In this document: positions 62,576 to 64,000 of the stretch, one piece after another
Numbering within the stretch: the stretch's first letter is position 1
How the letters are laid out: every line of letters begins with the position of its first letter
Source: Isochrysis galbana
Lineage: Eukaryota > Haptophyta > Isochrysidales > Isochrysidaceae
Assembly (NCBI GenBank): GCA_018136815.1
Contig: CM030935.1
Span: 6,632,325 to 6,696,324, forward strand
Length of the DNA stretch: 64,000 nt
Direction of reading: 5' to 3'
Made by a program: the position numbers and the translations under genes
Notes under the pieces: generated by a model
Seen by the model: the letters and a program-made list of their open reading frames with translations, nothing else
What the model was told of the DNA's origin: nothing
The model's database searches: none

Positions 62576-62580
62576 TAATC
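62576..62580. repeat. Target-site duplication, right
   Basis: TAATC directly after the right LTR, pairing with 51,626-51,630. Confidence 0.85.
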
Positions 62581-63476
62581 GCCTCGTCGCCGTTGTGGTC
62601 ATTGGTCGTTGAAAGAGAGAAAAGAGAAAGAGAACCAACGACGTGTGCCCCTGAGGCGGGACGGCGGGAGGCGGAAGGCGGGAGGGCAAACCGTTTTGTT
62701 TTTTTGTTTTTTGGGGGGGGGCAAATGATGGTATCTATATATATCTTTCTACTATTAAACCGGCCGGCTCATAGTCAGACTGATGGTCACCGTCAGGTCC
62801 GACTAGCCCTGATAACTGTCTGACGTCACTGATGTCAGGCCTGACGTCCCAACCCGGAGCAGCATAGGGGGCACCTTCAAGATTTTTTGTTCATGTAGGC
62901 TAATCCAAACTCTAGGTTCCCAGGGTGATGGTGGATGGTGCTGAATTCGCACCCTCTACAAAAGAATTGTGGCCGTGCTGAGATGGTGCAATTCGTAGAA
63001 AGTAGAAAGTGGCCCATCCGCTTGCGGTCACTGCTCGCTGCTCGGGCCTGCCAGCGCCTTTTCTCTTCTCCCTCGCCTCTTCCTACCCCACGAGTAATGG
63101 GATTCCACGCCCATTTAATAGAATATATCCGGGTCTCCCTGTGTCCTCTCTCTTATGTCTTTGGATAATCTCTCTCTCTCTCTCCCTTTCACATCTCTCT
63201 CTCTCTCTTCTCTCTTTCTCTCTCCCTCCCTCCCTCCCTTCCCCCCCCCCCCCCATTGATTCTCTCTTCCCCGAGATCAAGATATATCGGTCCCAGGACC
63301 CCCCCCCCCCCCGAACCCCCCCCAACACGCAACAGCTCCTCGCACCGTCTCTCTTCTTTACCTACTCTCCCCACTTTTCTACTCTCCCCGCGGCTTCCCC
63401 TTCCGCGGCTTCCACCCCCTCCTCCCTATTCTCCCTCCCCCCCTCCACTTCCCCCCTTCCCCCCCTCCCCCCCAGC
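62581..63476. other. Upstream region of the carrier gene
   Basis: Intergenic. CT-rich tracts near 63,170-63,235, C-runs at 63,241-63,254 and 63,300-63,312, and C-rich sequence up to the ATG at 63,477. No other gene supported. Confidence 0.55.
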
Positions 63477-63851
63477 ATGCCTCCCTCCCCCTCCCCCTCC
63501 CCCTCTCCCGTATCGTCCCCTTCCTCCTCGTCCCCTCCCCCTCCTTCCGACCTCACATCCTACCTCACCGGCGCCGGACTCGCCGCAGCCATCAACTTTC
63601 CTCTCTGGAAGGCCGCAGCCATCGGACAGTCAGGTTTCTCCACCGCCTCCTCCACCTCTCTCCTCCGACAGCTGAGAGTTCTCTTCGGACCGCCGTACAA
63701 GGGGGTCGCCGCAACAATGTTTGGGATGACATGGGCCAGGGCCGCCATCTTTTACTGCGCAGACACTGGCAAGCAACTCTTGCTCGGCCTCGGGCTCTCC
63801 AATCAGACCGCAACATCGCTTCCAGCCATCGGCATCTCGACCATCGTGCAG
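63477..63851 (+). CDS. Mitochondrial-carrier-like protein, first exon
   Basis: 125 residues before a GT donor (CAG|GTGGGC at 63,851/63,852); the gene continues beyond the window. After a Pro/Ser-rich start the sequence DLTSYLTGAGLAAAINFPLW, KAAAIGQSG, then GPPYKGVAATMFGMTWARAA, IFYCADTGKQLLLGLGLSNQ looks like the first repeat of a divergent mitochondrial carrier (membrane helix, PxxxK-like turn, amphipathic helix with a YKG-type motif, second helix). The substrate is unknown. The frame is open upstream, but that part is translated CT/C repeat; the ATG after the C-rich tract is preferred. Reading on through the donor gives an obvious non-homologous tail. Confidence 0.6.
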
Positions 63852-64000
63852 GTGGGCGTGCCCGCGCCGCCGGGGGAAGGGAAGGGGGTAGGATAGAGGG
63901 GGATGAGGGGCGGGGCTGAGGGAGGACACGGCGGTCAGAGGGGCCAGAGAGGGCGCACACGGCATGGGAGGGCAGCAAATAAGGGACAATGCAAGTGGAG

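Overview
The window is a eukaryotic nuclear sequence, GC-rich, with canonical GT-AG introns of about 100-550 bp, many AG/CT, AC and poly-C/poly-G tracts, proline-rich linkers in secreted proteins, and dense retroelement debris. It looks like a unicellular alga, perhaps a haptophyte. That placement is an inference from style and not from a marker gene. No rRNA, tRNA or CRISPR array was recognised.

Layout. 1-7.4 kb: microsatellites, a truncated Ty3-like retroelement on the minus strand split by a 392-bp hAT-type MITE, and a (CTCTTCTCC)n minisatellite. 7.46-9.35 kb: four-exon bromodomain gene. 9.9-12.8 kb: broken non-LTR retrotransposon. 12.94-15.82 kb: two-exon GH2 beta-glucuronidase and a divergent small membrane protein that share a promoter region with four ~40-bp repeats. 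17.3-18.9 kb: four-exon proteasome alpha-6 subunit. 23.6-24.7 kb: non-LTR element with a 19-bp target-site duplication. 25.5-27.2 kb: a second, internally deleted Ty3-like fragment with a hAT scrap. 28.8-30.9 kb: secreted GMC oxidoreductase. 33.1-34.3 kb: unrecognised minus-strand gene. 37.2-38.7 kb: chromodomain ORF that converges on a hAT dimerisation-domain ORF. 41.0-48.7 kb: an unusual cluster of a P47/TULIP-like protein, a secreted cysteine-rich protein and a 1200-residue propeller/helical protein; both large proteins start with an N-myristoylation signal. 49.6-50.9 kb: 3' part of a non-LTR ORF2. 51.63-62.58 kb: a complete, apparently very young LTR retrotransposon. 63.5 kb to the edge: first exon of a mitochondrial-carrier-like gene.

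The most remarkable object is the LTR retrotransposon (10,945 bp; two 1,322-bp LTRs that I read as identical; 5-bp TSD TAATC). Gag starts inside the 5' LTR. Gag and Pol lie in one frame, separated by a single UAG that precedes a GC-rich stem. Pol carries a phage-type DNA cytosine-C5 methyltransferase-like domain ahead of the protease, and an in-frame deletion joins reverse transcriptase directly to the last residues of integrase and a chromodomain, so RNase H and most of integrase are gone. The copy therefore looks non-autonomous yet recently mobilised, and it carries a DNA-modifying domain and a chromatin-reading domain.

The second system of interest is the 41-48.7 kb cluster. The two large proteins share a predicted lipid anchor and lie either side of a secreted knottin-like protein, which suggests, but does not prove, a linked membrane-associated function.
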